Source: an uncultured Caryophanales bacterium (GTDB lineage: Bacteria > Bacillota_I > Bacilli_A > Acholeplasmatales > Anaeroplasmataceae). Taken from it: DNA of 8,258 nt. Numbering within the stretch: position 1 is the stretch's first letter; each line of letters starts with the position of its first letter. The position numbers and the translations under genes were made by a program. The DNA lies in NCBI GenBank assembly GCA_937885165.1, contig CAKZZJ010000062.1:1-8258 (forward strand), read 5' to 3'. Below, piece after piece: positions 6,803-8,258 of the stretch. The notes under the pieces are model-generated. The model was given only the letters and a program-made list of their open reading frames with translations, did no database searches and was not told the DNA's origin.

Positions 6803-7840
6803 ATGAAACAAGAAAAAATAATAACATTTGGTGAAATAATGCTGAGATTATCAACACCTGATTATTCAACCATAGATCAGACACATTCATTTATGGTTAA
6901 TTATGGTGGTGGTGAAGCAAACGTTGCAGTAGCATTATCTCATATGGGACATAAGACATATTTTATGTCTAAGCTCCCTCCAAATCAGCTTGGTGATGGT
7001 GCTATTACACATCTTCACTCAAACAATGTTGATACAAGATATGTTGTAAGAGGTTCAACTACAATTGGTATATATTTCTTGGAATCCGGATTCGGAGGAA
7101 GGCCATCTAAAGTTATTTATAACAGAAAACATTCTGCAATAACCCGTATAACTGAAGCTGAATTTGACTGGGAAGAAATATTTAAAGACGCTACATGGCT
7201 TCACATTTCAGGTATAACTTTAGCTCTAGGAGAAAAGGTTAGAAAAGTAGCATTAAGAGCTGTAAAAGAAGCAAATAAACATAACGTAAAAGTAAGCTTT
7301 GATTTCAATTATCGTGCTACCTTATGGACTGTTGAAGAAGCAAGACCTGTTTATAAAGATTTCATGAAATATGTTGATATTGTTTTTGCAAGTTTTTATG
7401 ATGCAAATACAATTCTTGAAATTCCACTTGATTCAGGCTTTGAAGATAAGACCCTATCAGAAAAAAGAAGAAATGTATTCCCTAAGATGATTAAAAAATA
7501 TAATTTAAATTATATCTTTGGTACAGATAGAATTGTCTATACAGCAACGGACAATTCACTTGCCGGATATTATTTTAAATTAATAAATGATGAATTATCG
7601 TGGGAATTAACTGAACCAATTCGTTTTAATATATTTGATAGAATTGGTGGAGGAGATGCTTTCGCATCAGGAGTAATCCACGGATTACTAAAAGATTATA
7701 ATAATCCAGCATATGCAGTTAGATATGGACTTTCAACTTCTGTTTTAAAACATACTATTTATGGAGATGCATCTACATTTAGTTGTGAAGAAATAGAATC
7801 ATTTATGAAAGCTAATGGTAATGCTGAGGTAAGGAGATAA
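6803..7840 (+). CDS. kdgK: 2-keto-3-deoxygluconate kinase, PfkB/ribokinase family
   Basis: This cytosolic sugar kinase uses ATP to phosphorylate KDG to KDPG, the substrate of the preceding aldolase. The 345 residues fit the family. The N-terminal TFGEIMLRLS is typical of KDG kinases. The sugar-binding YGGGEANVAVALSHMG lies at 34-49. DFNYRATLW (167-175) resembles the DxNYR segment of KDG kinases. The second PfkB signature DRIGGGDAFASG (279-290) carries the likely catalytic base Asp285 and the anion-hole glycines, with Arg-Ile in place of the commoner Thr-x. Specificity for KDG rests on these segments and on the kdgA neighbour; another keto-deoxy sugar acid such as KDGal is possible. Its Shine-Dalgarno sequence is weak (GGTAAG, 6795-6800), so translation may be partly coupled to kdgA. 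Its 3' end contains the binding site for the next gene. Confidence 0.9.
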   Translation: MKQEKIITFGEIMLRLSTPDYSTIDQTHSFMVNYGGGEANVAVALSHMGHKTYFMSKLPPNQLGDGAITHLHSNNVDTRYVVRGSTTIGIYFLESGFGGRPSKVIYNRKHSAITRITEAEFDWEEIFKDATWLHISGITLALGEKVRKVALRAVKEANKHNVKVSFDFNYRATLWTVEEARPVYKDFMKYVDIVFASFYDANTILEIPLDSGFEDKTLSEKRRNVFPKMIKKYNLNYIFGTDRIVYTATDNSLAGYYFKLINDELSWELTEPIRFNIFDRIGGGDAFASGVIHGLLKDYNNPAYAVRYGLSTSVLKHTIYGDASTFSCEEIESFMKANGNAEVRR

Positions 7841-7842
7841 AA

Positions 7843-8258
7843 ATGATAGTTGGAAAACTAGTAGATTTATATCGTTATAAAGGTATATCTAAAAATATCG
7901 ATACTGCTATAGATTATATCTTAAATAATGATTTACTTGCTTTACCTAAGGGTAAGACAGTAGTAGATGGCAATAATGTATATATTAACAGGGACACATA
8001 TGTTGCAAGACCTTTAGAGGAGTGCTTCTTTGAAAATCATGAAAACTATATTGATATACAGATAGTTTTAAAAGGAAAAGAAATAATTGGTTATACTCAT
8101 ATTACTAATCCTGATTTAAAAATTACTACTCCATACAACCAAGAAAAGGATGTAACTAAATATAATTACAATCCTAAAGGTGCTGTATTTATGACAATTG
8201 AAGAAGGCTTTGTGCTTGTGTATACCGAAGATGCTCATCTTGCCAAATGTAAGGCTGA
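7843..8258 (+). CDS. YhcH/YjgK/YiaL-family cupin-like protein, 3'-truncated by window edge
   Basis: This metal-binding cupin-fold protein (DUF386) belongs to the family of E. coli YhcH, YiaL and TabA. YhcH has been described as an anomerase that gives sialic acid aldolase the open form of its substrate. Here 138 residues are visible of a usual ~150, with no stop before the edge. Family marks are the ENHENYIDIQIVLKGKE segment (64-80, with His66, Asp71 and Gln73) and the C-terminal VYTEDAHLAKC segment with His132, the probable second-shell or ligand histidine. The Shine-Dalgarno AAGGAG (7831-7836), inside the kdgK end, sits 6 nt before the ATG, and the genes are separated by 2 nt. The operon context with kdgA and kdgK points to keto-deoxy sugar or uronate catabolism. 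Anomerization of KDG or KDPG is my inference, not a known activity for this protein. Confidence 0.88.
   Translation, partial: MIVGKLVDLYRYKGISKNIDTAIDYILNNDLLALPKGKTVVDGNNVYINRDTYVARPLEECFFENHENYIDIQIVLKGKEIIGYTHITNPDLKITTPYNQEKDVTKYNYNPKGAVFMTIEEGFVLVYTEDAHLAKCKA

Overview
The window looks like chromosome from an AT-rich, low-GC Gram-positive bacterium with an anaerobic lifestyle, probably Bacillota and perhaps the Erysipelotrichia or a Mollicutes-related gut lineage. The basis is the strong A/T bias in codons and spacers, AAGGAG-type ribosome binding sites, sigma-A-type promoters, Bacillota-like GroEL and SecA sequences, and a flavodiiron protein typical of anaerobes. The lineage is an inference; no marker here fixes it. 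All genes are on the + strand.

The window has three transcription units. (1) Left edge to about 1272: the 3' three quarters of groEL, closed by a clear intrinsic terminator. The first ~30 bases hold a likely frame disruption. (2) About 1296 to 5938: a promoter with a perfect extended -10 lies inside a long inverted repeat. It drives a flavodiiron protein of the FprA family, secA, and a six-helix Pr6Pr-family membrane protein. The genes are 8 and 1 nt apart, and the unit ends in a second terminator. (3) About 6030 to the right edge: a consensus promoter (TTGACA, 17 nt, TATAAT) whose -35 overlaps a LacI/GalR-type operator drives KDPG aldolase, a KDG kinase, and a YhcH/YiaL-family cupin protein cut off by the window end.

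Unit 3 is a catabolic module. The kinase phosphorylates 2-keto-3-deoxygluconate (KDG) to KDPG, and the aldolase splits KDPG to pyruvate and glyceraldehyde 3-phosphate. The YhcH-like protein may supply the right anomer or open form of the keto-deoxy sugar. This implies use of hexuronates or pectin/glycan-derived uronic acids, with the upstream enzymes lying outside the window. Unit 2 joins oxygen or nitric oxide detoxification to the essential export motor SecA, an unusual pairing.

No RNA gene, insertion sequence, CRISPR array, phage gene or origin was seen. I found no wholly new system. The best leads are the dyad over the fprA-secA promoter, the possible anomerase role of the YhcH homologue, the conserved Thr/His pair in the Pr6Pr protein, and the broken frame at the left edge.
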